A DNA stretch of 64,000 nt, from assembly GCF_004521915.1 (NCBI RefSeq), contig NZ_SDKD01000012.1, forward strand, positions 62,001 to 126,000, given 5' to 3'. Shown piece by piece: positions 28,310-37,554 of the stretch. Each line of letters starts with the position of its first letter. Position 1 is the first letter of the stretch. Below the pieces are notes generated by a model. It had not been told where the DNA came from. It saw only the letters and a list, made by a program, of their open reading frames with translations, and did not search any database. The position numbers were made by a program, and so were the translations under genes. This DNA comes from Brevibacillus migulae. Lineage in GTDB: Bacteria > Bacillota > Bacilli > Brevibacillales > Brevibacillaceae.

Positions 28310-29437
28310 ATGAAGATTAATGTAACACCCAAAGAAAGCAACATGCTCCCTACTTATTTGGTATGGGTGCTGATTTGCTCGAATCAGATCGGTGTTGGGA
28401 TCCTTGGATTTCAGCGGATTATAGCCGAGAAGGCAGGGCATGACGCATGGATATCGGTCATCGTGGCTGGGATTATGGCACACTTCACCATGTTGATCAT
28501 CGTCAAGACGCTAAAACGGTATCCGTCCGCGGACTTGTACGGGATCCATATTGATGTGCTGGGGAAGCGGCTGGGCAAACTGGTCAGCCTGTTCTTCATC
28601 CTTTATTGCATTGCCACGGCGATGATGATTTTGCGCAACTATATTGAAGTGATCCAGACCTGGGTGTTCCCGGAAATCCCGACAGGTTTGTTCGCAGCGG
28701 TTTTTTTGTTCCTGGCGCTGTATACCATGTTGGGTGGAATCCGAGTGATCGCCGGGTACACCTTTCTCACCGTGATTGTGGTCATCTGGCTTCTCCTGGA
28801 TTTGTATTACCCGTTGCAGATTGCCGAATGGAACCATTTGCTGCCGGTGATGGAGGCGGACATCTCCAAGATCTGGGGCGGTGCCATGTCGATGTCGCTT
28901 ACCATTATCGGCTTTGAAATTATTTACGTCTTGTATCCATATATCAAAGAAAAAAAGAGTGTAGGAGCATCGGCGCAATTCGGCCTTTTCCTTACCAATC
29001 TGATTTATTTGGTGCTGATGGTCGTGGCACTGGTCTTTTTTAGTGAAGGACAATTGGCCAAGACGATCTGGGCAACCCTTAACTTGAAAAAGATGGTGTA
29101 TCTGCCGTTCTTGGAAAGGTTTGAGTTTGTCGCCATTCCTTTATGGCTGTTTGTCATCATGCCGAACATCATGCTGTATTCATGGGCAGCCGTACGTGGT
29201 TTAAAGCGAAATTTTAATTGGAGCCAACGGAAGTTTAGTTATGTGGTGATCATTTTGATGTTTATCTCTTCCCTCTTTCTCATTACTCGTCAACAGATCG
29301 AGACTTTAAATGACATCATTGGCAGGGTGGGGCTGATCGGTTCTTTTGCCTATCCATTTATCCTCTATTTACTGGTGGTTATCAAACAGGCGTGGAGACG
29401 GAAACGGGAGGCGATCAACGATGAGTCTGCAAAATAG
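28310..29437 (+). CDS. GerB-family spore germination permease-like subunit
   Basis: About 375 residues with ten hydrophobic segments, an APC-superfamily protein of the GerB type (QIGVGILGFQRIIAEKAGHDAW near the N-terminus). AGGTGA spaced five bases before ATG 28310 makes this a better start than the GTG or ATG just upstream. It begins ten bases after the A-subunit stop and overlaps the C-subunit gene by 17 bases. It probably forms the ligand-recognition part of the receptor. Confidence 0.9.
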   Translation: MKINVTPKESNMLPTYLVWVLICSNQIGVGILGFQRIIAEKAGHDAWISVIVAGIMAHFTMLIIVKTLKRYPSADLYGIHIDVLGKRLGKLVSLFFILYCIATAMMILRNYIEVIQTWVFPEIPTGLFAAVFLFLALYTMLGGIRVIAGYTFLTVIVVIWLLLDLYYPLQIAEWNHLLPVMEADISKIWGGAMSMSLTIIGFEIIYVLYPYIKEKKSVGASAQFGLFLTNLIYLVLMVVALVFFSEGQLAKTIWATLNLKKMVYLPFLERFEFVAIPLWLFVIMPNIMLYSWAAVRGLKRNFNWSQRKFSYVVIILMFISSLFLITRQQIETLNDIIGRVGLIGSFAYPFILYLLVVIKQAWRRKREAINDESAK

Positions 29438-30572
29438 ATCGTTTCATCAAACATTCAGATGGGTCATGGCGCTGCTAGCACTAACGACGGCAGGCTGTGC
29501 GGAAAAACAAATTTTGGATGAGACTGGTCTTGTGACGGTCATTGGTTATGATCAAACGGAGGATGGGTTAATCCGTGGAACAATTCTGGTTCCTGTGATT
29601 AATCCGGAGGCGGATGAAAAGATACAGGTCGCTTCAGCGGTAGGGTTGACGAGCAAAGGCATCCGGGATAAGGTCAATCTGCAGATGGACAAGCGTGTTC
29701 TGGGTGGACAGCTTCGGGTAGCGCTGTATGATGAAAAGCTGGCCAGGAAAGGGATCATCAGCATTGTGGATACGCTGTACCGCGATCCTACCATTGCAAG
29801 CCGCCTTTATTTGTGTGTGACAACCGAAGAAACCAGCAAGATTATCACCTTTCCCTATAAGGAGGAAGGGAACATCGGCATGTACCTGTACCGTATGATC
29901 GACCAAAATGTGCATGGGGAGAAAATTCCTTCATCGACGATCCACGAATTCCTCCGTTCTTACTTCAGTGCGGGTAGCGATCCGTTTCTCCCGCTAATCG
30001 AGCCAAAGGGGGATGAGCTGCGGATCAAAGGGCTTGCCCTCTTTCATAAGGACAAATACATCGGCTGGATTGATACCAATGAAGCATTTTTGATCAAGCT
30101 CATCCGCGATTTTTTTGAAGCCGGCAGCTATGAGACTTCCCTGCCGCGCTCCGCACTCGGGCTTCCGAACAAAAAAAACAGCGCCAGGAGGGCAGACCGC
30201 TTTTATCTGGTGTTTGACACGTTGTCCAGTCAATCGAAGGTGAAGGTGACGCGGAAAAGTCCACCCAACTATGAAGTAACCATCAAGCTGAGTGCTCGCA
30301 TCTATGAACTGGGGGAGCCCATCTCTTTGACAAAAGAGATGCTAGCCAAAATAGAGAAGGCCTTGGAAGCGGATTTGGAGCAGAAACTGAAAAATATGCT
30401 CAAAAAGCTGCAGAAGCTCGAGGTTGATCCGATCGGGTTCGGAGAGATGTACCGGGCGAGCACACGTGGAGCCCGTCAGATGAAGCATGACGAGTGGCAC
30501 AATCTGTACAAGCAATCCACGTTTCAATGGAAGGTAAAGGTCAAGCTGGTTCGCTCCGGAATCATGGAATAG
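29421..30572 (+). CDS. Ger(x)C-family spore germination lipoprotein
   Basis: A 383-residue lipoprotein with lipobox LTTAGC (Cys26), directly followed by EKQILDETGLVTVIGYD, the conserved opening of GerC proteins. The body has the usual three-domain GerC pattern and ends in WKVKVKLVRSGIME. GGGAGG before ATG 29421 fixes the start inside the end of the B-subunit gene. It completes one germinant receptor. Confidence 0.9.
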   Translation: MSLQNRSFHQTFRWVMALLALTTAGCAEKQILDETGLVTVIGYDQTEDGLIRGTILVPVINPEADEKIQVASAVGLTSKGIRDKVNLQMDKRVLGGQLRVALYDEKLARKGIISIVDTLYRDPTIASRLYLCVTTEETSKIITFPYKEEGNIGMYLYRMIDQNVHGEKIPSSTIHEFLRSYFSAGSDPFLPLIEPKGDELRIKGLALFHKDKYIGWIDTNEAFLIKLIRDFFEAGSYETSLPRSALGLPNKKNSARRADRFYLVFDTLSSQSKVKVTRKSPPNYEVTIKLSARIYELGEPISLTKEMLAKIEKALEADLEQKLKNMLKKLQKLEVDPIGFGEMYRASTRGARQMKHDEWHNLYKQSTFQWKVKVKLVRSGIME

Positions 30573-30611
30573 CAGGCCGTTTTAATAGAAAATATTTTAC
30601 TGTTTTTTCTA

Positions 30612-30640
30612 TTGACATGGCATGGGTAATTTACTAATGT
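30612..30640 (+). promoter_or_regulatory. Promoter of the metNIQ operon
   Basis: -35 TTGACA (30612-30617) with 17 bases to TAATGT (30635-30640), a weak -10. The 115-base leader shows neither an S-box nor a T-box core, only a small hairpin (GGTTG...CAACC, about 30673-30690). Confidence 0.55.
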
Positions 30641-30755
30641 TATATTTGCTTCCTAAATAAACATAGTAAATTGGTTGGAATTATCAACCATACAAAATAG
30701 ATTCGATTTGCGGCAACGATGAGGCAGATCAGATAGGGGAAGGGAGGGACAGCTG

Positions 30756-31790
30756 ATGATCAGTCTGAAAGGAATTACGAAAGTATTTAAAAATCGATTC
30801 GGTTCCTTCCACGCGTTGGATAATGTTGATTTATCCATCAACAAGGGAGAAATCTTCGGAATCATTGGATACAGCGGTGCAGGGAAATCTACCTTGGTCC
30901 GCATGATGAACTTGCTTGAGACTCCTACTAGCGGCGATGTCTCCGTCGGCGATACACAGCTGACGCAATTGCCGCAGAGCCAATTGCGCAAGGCACGTCG
31001 GAAGATCGGGATGGTCTTCCAGCATTTTAACCTGCTATGGTCCCGTACTGTGGCGGACAACGTAGCTTTGCCTCTGGAAATTGCCGGCGTACCCAAGCGA
31101 GAACATGCACAGCGAGTGAAAGAATTGCTGGAGTTGGTTGGTCTGGCAGATAAGGCGGATTCCTATCCATCCCAACTCTCAGGCGGTCAGAAGCAGCGTG
31201 TCGGGATTGCCCGAGCTCTGGCCAATCAGCCGGACGTGCTCCTCTGTGACGAGGCGACCTCCGCGCTCGACCCGAAGACGACCGATTCCATTCTGGAGTT
31301 GTTGAAGGAGATCAATCGCAAGCTGGGCCTCACCGTCGTATTGATTACGCACGAGATGCACGTGATTGAAAAAATCTGTGATCGCGTGGCGGTGATGGAA
31401 AGCGGACGAGTGATTGAACTGGGCGATGTGGTCGATGTCTTCTCCCGTCCGAAAACGACGACAACCCGTGAATTCATCAGTCAGGTGACGGGGGCGGAGC
31501 AGCTCGAGGATGAGGACCTGCGACAAATTGGACCAGGGACATTGCTGCGCTGCACCTTCTTGGGAGAATCAACGAATCAGGCTGTCATTAGCCATCTGAT
31601 CCGCGATCTTGGCGTAGAGGTATCGATTATCCAAGGTCAGATCAAGCGTTTGAAGGAAATCGCCTTCGGTACGCTGTACATTCAAGTGCACGGTGATCTG
31701 GATGTAGAAGCGAAGGCAGTGGCTTACTTGAAAAAACAAGGCGTCAACGTAGAGGTCTTGCAAAGCGTGGAAGGAGGTGGAGCGAAGTGA
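30756..31790 (+). CDS. metN: Methionine ABC transporter ATPase
   Basis: A 344-residue ATPase with Walker A GYSGAGKST, signature LSGGQKQRV, Walker B VLLCDEATSALDP and the switch His in ITHEMHV. The extra C-terminal NIL domain (about 270-340) is the methionine-sensing part that separates MetN from other import ATPases. GGGAGGG precedes ATG 30756. Its stop overlaps the permease start by one base. Confidence 0.95.
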   Translation: MISLKGITKVFKNRFGSFHALDNVDLSINKGEIFGIIGYSGAGKSTLVRMMNLLETPTSGDVSVGDTQLTQLPQSQLRKARRKIGMVFQHFNLLWSRTVADNVALPLEIAGVPKREHAQRVKELLELVGLADKADSYPSQLSGGQKQRVGIARALANQPDVLLCDEATSALDPKTTDSILELLKEINRKLGLTVVLITHEMHVIEKICDRVAVMESGRVIELGDVVDVFSRPKTTTTREFISQVTGAEQLEDEDLRQIGPGTLLRCTFLGESTNQAVISHLIRDLGVEVSIIQGQIKRLKEIAFGTLYIQVHGDLDVEAKAVAYLKKQGVNVEVLQSVEGGGAK

Positions 31791-32470
31791 TGGAATTTCT
31801 GCTGACAACCATGCCGGATGTAGTCAAGTTTTGGGATTTTATCGTAAAAGCGATCTGGGAGACGATCTACATGGTTTCCGTATCCCTGTTGTTTTCAGCG
31901 CTGATCGGAATTCCGCTTGGCGTGCTCCTGGTGATCACGAGCCGCAACCATTTGACACCGATGGTCGGTTTTAACCAGATCCTGGGCTTTATTATTAATA
32001 TTCTTCGTTCCATTCCGTATATTGTGCTGGTCATCATCTTGATTCCTGTATCGCGCAAATTGATCGGGACATCGATTGGTCCGGAAGCGGCGATCGTCAG
32101 TCTCGTGGTCGGCTCTGCGCCATTCATCGCAAGGCTCGTGGAGACAGCGGTGCGCGAGGTGAACCGCGGTGTGATTGAAGCCGCACAGTCCATGGGTGCA
32201 ACGACCTGGCAAATTATCTGGAAGATCCTTTTGCCGGAATCATTGCCTTCCATCGTCTCAGCGGTGACGGTAACGGCAGTCGGCTTGATCGGCTACTCGG
32301 CGATGGCTGGGGTGGTAGGCGCTGGCGGTCTGGGTTCCATGGCCTTTACGCATGGTTTCAATGGATTTAAAGAAGATATCCTGTTTGTCACCACCGTATT
32401 TCTCATCATATTGGTCCAAGGGATTCAGATGCTCGGGGATTACATTTCCCGCAAGCTGGATCACCGTTAA
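31790..32470 (+). CDS. metI: Methionine ABC transporter permease
   Basis: About 226 residues, five membrane helices, with the EAA loop EAAQSMGATTWQIIWKILLPES near residue 130. AAGGAGGTGG fixes ATG 31790, which shares a base with the metN stop (TGATG). Close match to the MetI family in length and pattern. Confidence 0.95.
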   Translation: MEFLLTTMPDVVKFWDFIVKAIWETIYMVSVSLLFSALIGIPLGVLLVITSRNHLTPMVGFNQILGFIINILRSIPYIVLVIILIPVSRKLIGTSIGPEAAIVSLVVGSAPFIARLVETAVREVNRGVIEAAQSMGATTWQIIWKILLPESLPSIVSAVTVTAVGLIGYSAMAGVVGAGGLGSMAFTHGFNGFKEDILFVTTVFLIILVQGIQMLGDYISRKLDHR

Positions 32471-32507
32471 CCACATACAAAAAACAAAAAATGGAGGGAA
32501 AACCGAA

Positions 32508-33377
32508 ATGAAAAAAATCCTGTCAACGCTGATGGTTGGTGCGCTTGCTCTGTCTCTGGCGGCTTGCGGACAATCCAGCACAGAACAAAAACCTGCTGAA
32601 GGTACGGATCATGCAGCACATGGCGGCGGGGAAGCCATCACGCTGAAAGTGGGAGCTACAGCAGTTCCTCACGCAGAAATCCTCAACCAAGTGGTAAAAC
32701 CACTGCTGGAAAAAGAAAATGTGAACCTTGAAGTCGTGACCTTCCAAGATTATGTATTGCCGAATACACAGCTGGCTGAGAAAGAACTGGATGCCAACTA
32801 CTTCCAACACATTCCTTGGTTGGAGCAAACCAACAAAGAGAAAAACCTGAACCTGACTTATGCAGCGGGCGTACACATCGAGCCAATGGGTGTTTACTCC
32901 AATAAAGAAAAAGCATACAAAGATCTGGCTTCTCTCCCTGCTGGAGCAAAAGTAGCGATCACAAACGGACAAGGTGAGCATGGCCGCGTGCTGGCGCTCT
33001 TGGAAAAAGCGGGCCTCTTGAAACTGAAAGAAGGCGTAGGCATTAACGGTACGATCGCCGACATCGTTGAGAAAAAAGTGGAACTGGTTGAGCTGGAACC
33101 ACCAATGCTGCCACGCGCTTTGGATGACGCAGCAGTTGATGCAGCGGTAATCAACTCCAACTTCGCGATGGAAGCAGGTCTGAATCCTTCGAAGGACGCC
33201 ATCTACCTGGAGTCCGGTGAGAACAACCCATATGTAAACGTATTGGCTGTTCGTGAAGACAACAAAGACAGCGAAGGCATCAAAAAGCTGGCGAAAGCCC
33301 TGACTTCTCCTGAAGTAAAAGACTTCATCGACAAAACATACGGCGGTTCCGTATTGTTCGTAGGCGAAGTAAAATAA
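32508..33377 (+). CDS. metQ: Methionine-binding lipoprotein (NlpA/MetQ family)
   Basis: A 289-residue lipoprotein with lipobox LSLAAC (Cys20). The mature protein has the NlpA pattern: LKVGATAVPHAEIL, ELDANYFQHIPWLEQ, ITNGQGEHGRVLALLEKAGLL, VDAAVINSNFA and NPYVNVLAVRED. A short His-containing stretch (DHAAHGGGEA) sits between the lipid anchor and the fold. GGAGGG before ATG 32508 excludes the upstream frame from 32352. Confidence 0.93.
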   Translation: MKKILSTLMVGALALSLAACGQSSTEQKPAEGTDHAAHGGGEAITLKVGATAVPHAEILNQVVKPLLEKENVNLEVVTFQDYVLPNTQLAEKELDANYFQHIPWLEQTNKEKNLNLTYAAGVHIEPMGVYSNKEKAYKDLASLPAGAKVAITNGQGEHGRVLALLEKAGLLKLKEGVGINGTIADIVEKKVELVELEPPMLPRALDDAAVDAAVINSNFAMEAGLNPSKDAIYLESGENNPYVNVLAVREDNKDSEGIKKLAKALTSPEVKDFIDKTYGGSVLFVGEVK

Positions 33378-33393
33378 GAATCGTCTTGAAACG

Positions 33394-33424
33394 ACCGACC
33401 CATTTCCCGGGTCGGTTTTTTTAT
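33394..33424 (+). terminator. Terminator of metNIQ
   Basis: Eight-base stem accgaccc / gggtcggt with a seven-base loop, then TTTTTTTA. Confidence 0.92.
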
Positions 33425-33440
33425 TGAACCAATAAGCGAT

Positions 33441-33585
33441 GCTGCGCTGAGGAGAGCATGATTCGTGGCTGCGGTGGGGAGAGCATGTTTCGCAACTCCG
33501 CTTCATTCTACGCCCCGCTGTAAGTGGGGACTGTCCGCTCCGCAGGCGCTCCGTTACGAAACATGCTCTCCTGCGTAGCAGAAGC
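33441..33585. repeat. Type A palindromic repeat, simple copy
   Basis: Starts GCTGCGCTGAGGAGAGCATG and ends CATGCTCTCCTGCGTAGCAG, its imperfect inverse. The interior ACTCCGCTTCATTCTACGCC and ACTGTCCGCTCCGCAG is shared with 9583-9925. A near-duplicate of the left end (gctgcggtggggagagcatg) follows directly, suggesting slippage. It precedes a type B copy by 75 bases, the same order as at 9.6-10.3 kb. Confidence 0.8.
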
Positions 33586-33660
33586 ATTAATAAAAGATAA
33601 AAAATCTACAGAGCAATTCACTCTGACTGCATGCTATTAATCATTTTTCGTTTCAACATA

Positions 33661-33906
33661 TGCAATCGCCACGTGAGGAAGGGAAGAGAGGGACGGGGCG
33701 GAGTTTTTGCCACATCTACAAAGGTGGAGCTGCCGAAAACGGTACACGCTTGTCGCGCAACCCCGTCGGTTGAATACGCTTCTTTGAAACTTTTACGCGA
33801 CGTACCGGTTTTGGAAGCGGAACCGGACAGTCTCCGCTCCCATGCAGGTGTGGCAAGTTCGGAGCCCCGCCCTCTCTTCCCTTCCCCCACCACCATGTTT
33901 GCACAG
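33661..33906. repeat. Type B long-palindrome repeat, copy 3
   Basis: Left end TGCAATCGCCACGTGAGGAA with GGGAAGAGAGGGACGGGGC; right end inverse GCCCCGCCCTCTCTTCCC and ATGTTTGCA. Internal arms (AAAACGGTACACGCTTGTCG against ACGCGACGTACCGGTTTT) also pair, leaving a central loop near GGTTGAATACGCTTC. Matching changes on both arms compared with copy 1 (AGAGAGGG on the left, CCTCTCTT on the right) suggest the paired structure is kept. Confidence 0.85.
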
Positions 33907-34001
33907 TTATTAATGATTCTTTATGAAGGGTACAGGACGTTAATAATCGTTAAGATTTTTTAACAATGACATAAAATTTAATTAAATCTAAACATAATGT
34001 A

Positions 34002-34030
34002 TTTTCAGATATCTCCGCAAAGTGTATATT
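34002..34030 (+). promoter_or_regulatory. Promoter of the first OppA-like gene, with a CodY-like site
   Basis: -35 TTTTCA (34002-34007), 17 bases, -10 TATATT (34025-34030). The -35 lies in TATTTTCAGATATCT (34000-34014), which matches the CodY box AATTTTCWGAAAATT at 11 of 15 positions. Confidence 0.5.
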
Positions 34031-34066
34031 ATTCCCAATCGTTAGATAAACAAGGGGGATATAAAG

Positions 34067-35710
34067 ATGATGAATAAGAGTGTTTTTGCCTTGATGAGCA
34101 CCGTCGTGGCTCTCAGTGCAGTAATCGCTGGATGTGGCGGCGGCAATCAAGCGGCACCGGCCAATACACAGACTGCGGACAACAGCGCTGCTCCTGCAAA
34201 AAGCGATGTGCCTCAAGTACTGCGGATTAACATCCACCAAGAGCCATCAACTGTTGACCCGGGCATTGCGGAGGATAACGTCTCTGGCGGGATCACACGC
34301 GCGACCTTCGACGGTTTGACTCGTCTTGACAAGGATGCGAAGCCGATGAACTCGATCGCTCAAGACGTGAAAGTGTCCGAGGATGGACTGACCTATACAT
34401 TTACCCTGCGCGATTCCAAATGGTCGAATGGCGATCCGTTAACTGCGCATGACTTTGAATTTGCTTGGAAGCGCGCGCTGAATCCGAAAACCGCTTCCAA
34501 CTACGCATATCAGCTCTACTATGTGAAAAACGGGCAGAAGTTCCACACTGGCAAAGGTACAGCGGACGAGGTAGGAGTAAAGGCGCTGGATGACAAGACG
34601 CTGGAAGTGAAACTGGAAAACCCAACTCCATATTTCCTGGAGCTCACCGCTTTCTACACCTACTACCCGGTTAACAAAAAGGTGGTAGAAGCCAATCCAG
34701 ACTGGGCGAAAGAAGCGGCAACCCACGTTGGCAACGGTCCGTTCAAAATGACCTCCTGGGAGCATAAGAGCAAAATCGTTTTGGAGAAAAACGAAAATTA
34801 CTGGGATAAAGACAATGTGAAGCTGGAAAAAATCGAAATGGCCATGATCGAGGATGAAAACACCGAGCTGTCCATGTTCGAAAATGGCGAGCTGGACTGG
34901 GCCGGACAACCGCTGAGCCAACTGCCGACCGATGCGATTCCAGCCTTGAAAGATGCGGGTACGCTGGTGATCCATCCGAAAGCTACCATGTACTGGTACA
35001 AATTCAACACAGAGAAAGCACCATTCAACAACGCAAAGATCCGCAAAGCGTTCGCTTACGCAGTAAACCGTCAGGCGATCGTGGATAATATCACGCAAGC
35101 AGGCCAGGTGCCAGCGATGGGGATGCTGCCGCAAACGATGGCGGTCAAACCGGAAGGCTACTTCAAGGATAACGATGTGGAAACAGCGAAGAAGCTGCTG
35201 GAAGAAGGCATGAAAGAGCTGGGTATCACCGAGCTCCCGCCGATTACCCTCTCCTACAACACGGTAGAGCGTCACAAGAAAATCGCCGAGGCTGTTCAAG
35301 ACCAATGGAAAAAGGCCCTGGGCGTAGATGTGAAGCTGGCCAATAAAGAAATGAAGGTACACTTGGAAGACTTGCACCAAGGAAACTATCAAATCGGTCG
35401 AATGGGATGGAACGCCGACTTCAACGATCCGATCAACTATATGGAAATGTACCGCGATAAAGATGGCGGAAATAACGATACACGTTGGGAAAATGCGCGC
35501 TACAAAGAGCTGATCATCCAATCTGCGAAAGAGACAGATCCGGAAAAACGCAAAGCGCTTTTCGCGGAAGCAGAGCAAATTTTCATGGATGAAATGCCGG
35601 TAATCCCCATCTTCAACGACGTAGATGTATGGGCACAGAGTGACAAGGTAAAAGGCGTGCAAGTGGATGGACTTGGTTTCGTTGACTTTAAGTGGGCGGA
35701 AATGCAGTAA
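34067..35710 (+). CDS. Oligopeptide ABC transporter substrate-binding lipoprotein (OppA/DppE-like), copy 1
   Basis: A 547-residue family 5 solute-binding lipoprotein with lipobox AVIAGC (Cys23). Hallmarks: TVDPGIAEDN, FDGLTRLD, YTFTLRDSKWSNGDPLTAHDFEFAWKR split by the family signature, and YAYQLYYVKNGQKF. Start ATG 34067 (or 34070) after AAGGGGG. It is a close paralogue of the next gene. No peptide permease or ATPase genes are adjacent, so it must work with a transporter elsewhere. Confidence 0.92.
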   Translation: MMNKSVFALMSTVVALSAVIAGCGGGNQAAPANTQTADNSAAPAKSDVPQVLRINIHQEPSTVDPGIAEDNVSGGITRATFDGLTRLDKDAKPMNSIAQDVKVSEDGLTYTFTLRDSKWSNGDPLTAHDFEFAWKRALNPKTASNYAYQLYYVKNGQKFHTGKGTADEVGVKALDDKTLEVKLENPTPYFLELTAFYTYYPVNKKVVEANPDWAKEAATHVGNGPFKMTSWEHKSKIVLEKNENYWDKDNVKLEKIEMAMIEDENTELSMFENGELDWAGQPLSQLPTDAIPALKDAGTLVIHPKATMYWYKFNTEKAPFNNAKIRKAFAYAVNRQAIVDNITQAGQVPAMGMLPQTMAVKPEGYFKDNDVETAKKLLEEGMKELGITELPPITLSYNTVERHKKIAEAVQDQWKKALGVDVKLANKEMKVHLEDLHQGNYQIGRMGWNADFNDPINYMEMYRDKDGGNNDTRWENARYKELIIQSAKETDPEKRKALFAEAEQIFMDEMPVIPIFNDVDVWAQSDKVKGVQVDGLGFVDFKWAEMQ

Positions 35711-35738
35711 TAATTCCCAAGAAAGAAGTGCAAAGTAA

Positions 35739-35768
35739 GGAAGAGGAGAAAACCTCTTCCTTTTCTTT
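35739..35768 (+). terminator. Terminator of OppA-like copy 1
   Basis: Eight-base stem ggaagagg / cctcttcc, loop agaaaa, followed by TTTTCTTT. Confidence 0.9.
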
Positions 35769-35908
35769 ATGCGTACAAGCCTTTTTATCATTCTTAATAA
35801 AGTTTATAAATCAATAAAATTAAATTAAATATTGTTCAATTATGTTTCAAACAATTTTGAAAAGCGGTATATTGATAAACAGATTTAGAAAGGGGGATTT
35901 ACGGTAAC

Positions 35909-37534
35909 ATGAAAAAGAATATTTTTGTTGCGATGAGTTCAATCCTCGTTCTTGGCGCTGCCCTTGCTGGTTGCGGCGGCGGAAACGCTGGAGATAATGC
36001 AAATAGCGGACAAACAGCACCTGCTGAAAGCACAGGACCAAAAGTACTGAAAATGAACCTGCACTCCGAGCCGCCGACTGCTGACCCGGGTCTCGCAGAG
36101 GATACTACTTCCGGTGCGGTAGTACGTGCTACATTTGATGGTTTGACTCGAAATGTTGACGGTAAATCAAAAGAGTCGATGGCTGAAAAAATCGAGGTTT
36201 CTCAAGACCTCATGACTTATACGTTCAAACTGCGTGATGCAAAATGGAGCAACGGTGACCCAGTTACCGCGAAGGACTTCGAATTTGCATGGAAACGCGC
36301 GCTCGATCCAAAAACCGCTTCCAACTATGCGTACCAGCTGTATTACATCAAAAATGGTGAGAAGTTCAACAAAGGCCAAGCGAAAATGGAAGACGTTGGC
36401 GTAAAAGCGCTCGACGACAAAACGCTGGAAGTGAAATTGGAAGCGCCAACTCCATTCTTCCTCGAGCTGACTTCCTTCTATACGTACTATCCAGTGAACC
36501 AAAAAGTAGTGGAAGCGAATCCAAAATGGGCTGCTGAAGCTGCTACCCACGTAGGTAACGGTCCGTTCAAAATCGAGACGTGGGAACACAAAAACAAAAT
36601 GGTTCTCGTGAAGAGCGACACTTACTGGGATAAAGATGCTGTCAAATTGGACAAAATCGATTTCTCCATGGTAGAAGACGAGAATACCGAGCTGTCCATG
36701 TTTGAAAACGGTGAAATCGACTGGGCAGGACATCCGCTCTCCGCGCTGCCAACCGATGCGATCCCTGCTTTGAAGGATTCCGGCAAAATGGTGACTCAAC
36801 CAATCGCGGGTACTTATTTCTACCGTTTCAATACGGAGCAAGCCCCTTTCAACAATGCGAAAATCCGTAAAGCCTTTACCTATGCAATCAATCGTCAAGC
36901 GATCATCGACAACGTATTGCAAGCTGGACAAACACCAGCAATGGGTTATATTCCGCAATCCATGTCTGTAAACGCTGATCCATTCTTCAAAGACAACGAC
37001 GTGGAAACAGCGAAAAAACTGCTGGAAGAAGGTATGAAAGAGGAAGGCATCACCAAGCTGCCACCGGTCACTCTTTCCTACAACACCTCCGAAGGTCACA
37101 AAAAGGTTGCAGAAGCGATCCAAGACCAATGGAAAAAGGCATTCAACATCGACGTGAAGCTGGAAAACAAAGAGTGGAAAGTATATCTGGATGACGTTCA
37201 CCAAGGAAAATACCAAATCGCTCGTGCGGGCTGGCTGGGTGACTTCAACGATCCGATCAACTTCCTCGAAATGTTTAAAGACAAAGACGGCGGAAACAAC
37301 GATACTCGTTGGGAAAATCCGAAATACAAAGAGCTCCTGAACAAGTCTGCGCTTGAAGTGGATCCAGAGAAACGCAAACAACTTCTGGCACAAGCAGAGG
37401 CGATCCTGATGGAAGATATGCCAATCGCGCCGATCTACTACTACACCGATTCTTGGGTAAAAGCGGATAAAGTAAAAGGCGTATCGGTTGATGGTCTTGG
37501 ACACGTAGACTTCAAATGGGCTACTGTTGAATAA
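35909..37534 (+). CDS. Oligopeptide ABC transporter substrate-binding lipoprotein (OppA/DppE-like), copy 2
   Basis: A 541-residue lipoprotein with lipobox AALAGC (Cys22), colinear and highly similar to the preceding gene over its whole length, including FEFAWKRALDPKTASNYAYQ and the C-terminal GVSVDGLGHVDFKWA. Start ATG 35909 after AAAGGGGG. It has its own promoter-like region (TTCAAA, 16 bases, TATATT near 35875) and terminator, so the pair is a tandem duplication under separate control. The codons are more A/T-ending than in copy 1. Confidence 0.92.
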   Translation: MKKNIFVAMSSILVLGAALAGCGGGNAGDNANSGQTAPAESTGPKVLKMNLHSEPPTADPGLAEDTTSGAVVRATFDGLTRNVDGKSKESMAEKIEVSQDLMTYTFKLRDAKWSNGDPVTAKDFEFAWKRALDPKTASNYAYQLYYIKNGEKFNKGQAKMEDVGVKALDDKTLEVKLEAPTPFFLELTSFYTYYPVNQKVVEANPKWAAEAATHVGNGPFKIETWEHKNKMVLVKSDTYWDKDAVKLDKIDFSMVEDENTELSMFENGEIDWAGHPLSALPTDAIPALKDSGKMVTQPIAGTYFYRFNTEQAPFNNAKIRKAFTYAINRQAIIDNVLQAGQTPAMGYIPQSMSVNADPFFKDNDVETAKKLLEEGMKEEGITKLPPVTLSYNTSEGHKKVAEAIQDQWKKAFNIDVKLENKEWKVYLDDVHQGKYQIARAGWLGDFNDPINFLEMFKDKDGGNNDTRWENPKYKELLNKSALEVDPEKRKQLLAQAEAILMEDMPIAPIYYYTDSWVKADKVKGVSVDGLGHVDFKWATVE

Positions 37535-37554
37535 AAAGTAAGCGATTAAAGAAA

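Noticed and set aside
30641..30755. Possible S-box or T-box in the metNIQ leader
   Set aside because: Neither the S-box core nor the T-box sequence is present; only a small hairpin is seen.
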